A program made the translations under genes and the position numbers. Shown piece by piece: positions 63,306 through 64,000 of a DNA stretch of 64,000 nucleotides. The notes below the pieces were generated by a model. It worked only from the letters and a program-made list of their open reading frames with translations, made no database searches and was not told the origin of the DNA. Each line of letters begins with the position of its first letter. Positions within the stretch are counted from its first letter, which is position 1. This stretch comes from Amoebidium appalachense (lineage: Eukaryota; Ichthyosporea), in NCBI GenBank assembly GCA_963693365.1, contig CAVNZM010000005.1:10478001-10542000 (forward strand). Reading direction: 5' to 3'.

Positions 63306-64000
63306 CTGGAAGACAGAGAACAAGCGGGAGTTAGTGCAAGCAAATGTGGGAGGGTGGGAGGGACGGTTGGGAGAAATGTGTTAGGCTTGACAAATGAAGG
63401 GGGGGAGGGGGAAGGATGGAGAAGTACCAGATTGGGGACGAGAAAGGAAAGGATACAAAGATGGGTTAAAGAAACAATGGCTTAAGGTAGATGAAATCAT
63501 GGGATCGCGGCGAGCAGAAAACCAACTACACCTAAATCCGGTACGTTTTTGTTAGTACAATCAAGTATAGAAATTGTGTACTATAAAAACTTTTTACTCG
63601 AATGAGTTATAAAAATTCTGTACAACAGATTGTAAGTTCATACTATACAGATAATATTCCCATGCTTAAACATGCTCTAGCGCACAGTGTGGTCATTTTG
63701 TAGTCTATAATATTCTTGCTTATAGGTCACGCGCGGGTTATACAAAGCATTTGCGTTACATTTTTGCCCTCCTCCGGATGGCCGCTGCCCGTACGCGTGT
63801 GAGCCAACTCAGCCAACTGAGCCACTATGGTTCGTACATGTGATATCATCGGTGTTGGGAATCCTGGTGGGATAAAACAGGAATACACTTCTGTAGATAT
63901 CATAATTTTTGTAGGGTATTGAGAAAAGGTAAAAAGGTAATGAAAAGAATGAACATAGCAGTTAGGAGAATAGCCCAAACGTTTGCCGCCATGGTGCATG
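63306..64000. other. Intron or upstream region of the SYNCRIP-like gene
   Basis: No further exon was recognised. Near 63800-63830 (minus strand) TGGCTCAGTTGGCTGAG resembles a tRNA A-box, but no B-box follows, so it may be another SINE remnant. Confidence 0.4.

Noticed and set aside
63790-63835. tRNA gene suggested by TGGCTCAGTTGG on the minus strand
   Set aside because: No T-arm/B-box downstream.

Overview
The window is nuclear DNA from an intron-rich eukaryote. Genes are split into short exons with GT-AG boundaries, and introns and spacers are crowded with simple repeats: long C or G homopolymers, (CA)n/(TG)n, (CT)n and purine tracts. The gene content suggests a non-animal holozoan or other protist close to animals. 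The window has a Vestigial-type TDU (TEAD-binding) motif protein, a single-pass EGF-domain membrane protein with a short Tyr-containing tail, a KIX-domain coactivator and a SYNCRIP/hnRNP R-like RNA-binding protein. It also has an adenosylcobalamin-dependent (class II) ribonucleotide reductase, which I would not expect in an animal. The organism assignment is inference.

Layout, left to right: 3' part of a class II ribonucleoside-triphosphate reductase (+, <214-5050); spacer; a BRCT-like nuclear protein (-, 7028 to about 13096 or beyond); a PRA1/Yip3-family Rab acceptor (+, 14062-19449); a TDU-motif transcription cofactor (-, 21153-25727); a very large KIX-domain protein (-, 28380-40901, start not found); a possible two-exon mini-gene (+, 41498-41979); a signal peptide / galactose-binding-like / EGF / TM protein (+, 43408-49689); ribosomal proteins eL43 (-, 52075-53911) and eL39 (+, 54218-55497), head to head on a shared promoter; an unrecognised gene (-, 57932-58643 or beyond); and the 3' part of a SYNCRIP/hnRNP R-like gene (-, 59818 to >63305).

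Exon models were built by hand. A join was accepted when reading frame, splice dinucleotides and protein-family similarity agreed. In four genes the model holds only if one base is added or removed (PRA1 18366, TDU gene 23371-23376, KIX gene 38320-38326, EGF protein 44491-44495). Three of the four lie in homopolymers, so small assembly indels are the likeliest cause.

Two patterns run through the window. Introns commonly carry a sense-strand C tract soon after the 5' splice site, and often a (CA)n tract next to the 3' splice site. There is also a dispersed repeat of about 300 bp, framed by poly-C/poly-G, with tRNA-like A-box and B-box sequences; it looks like a SINE with a C-rich 3' end.
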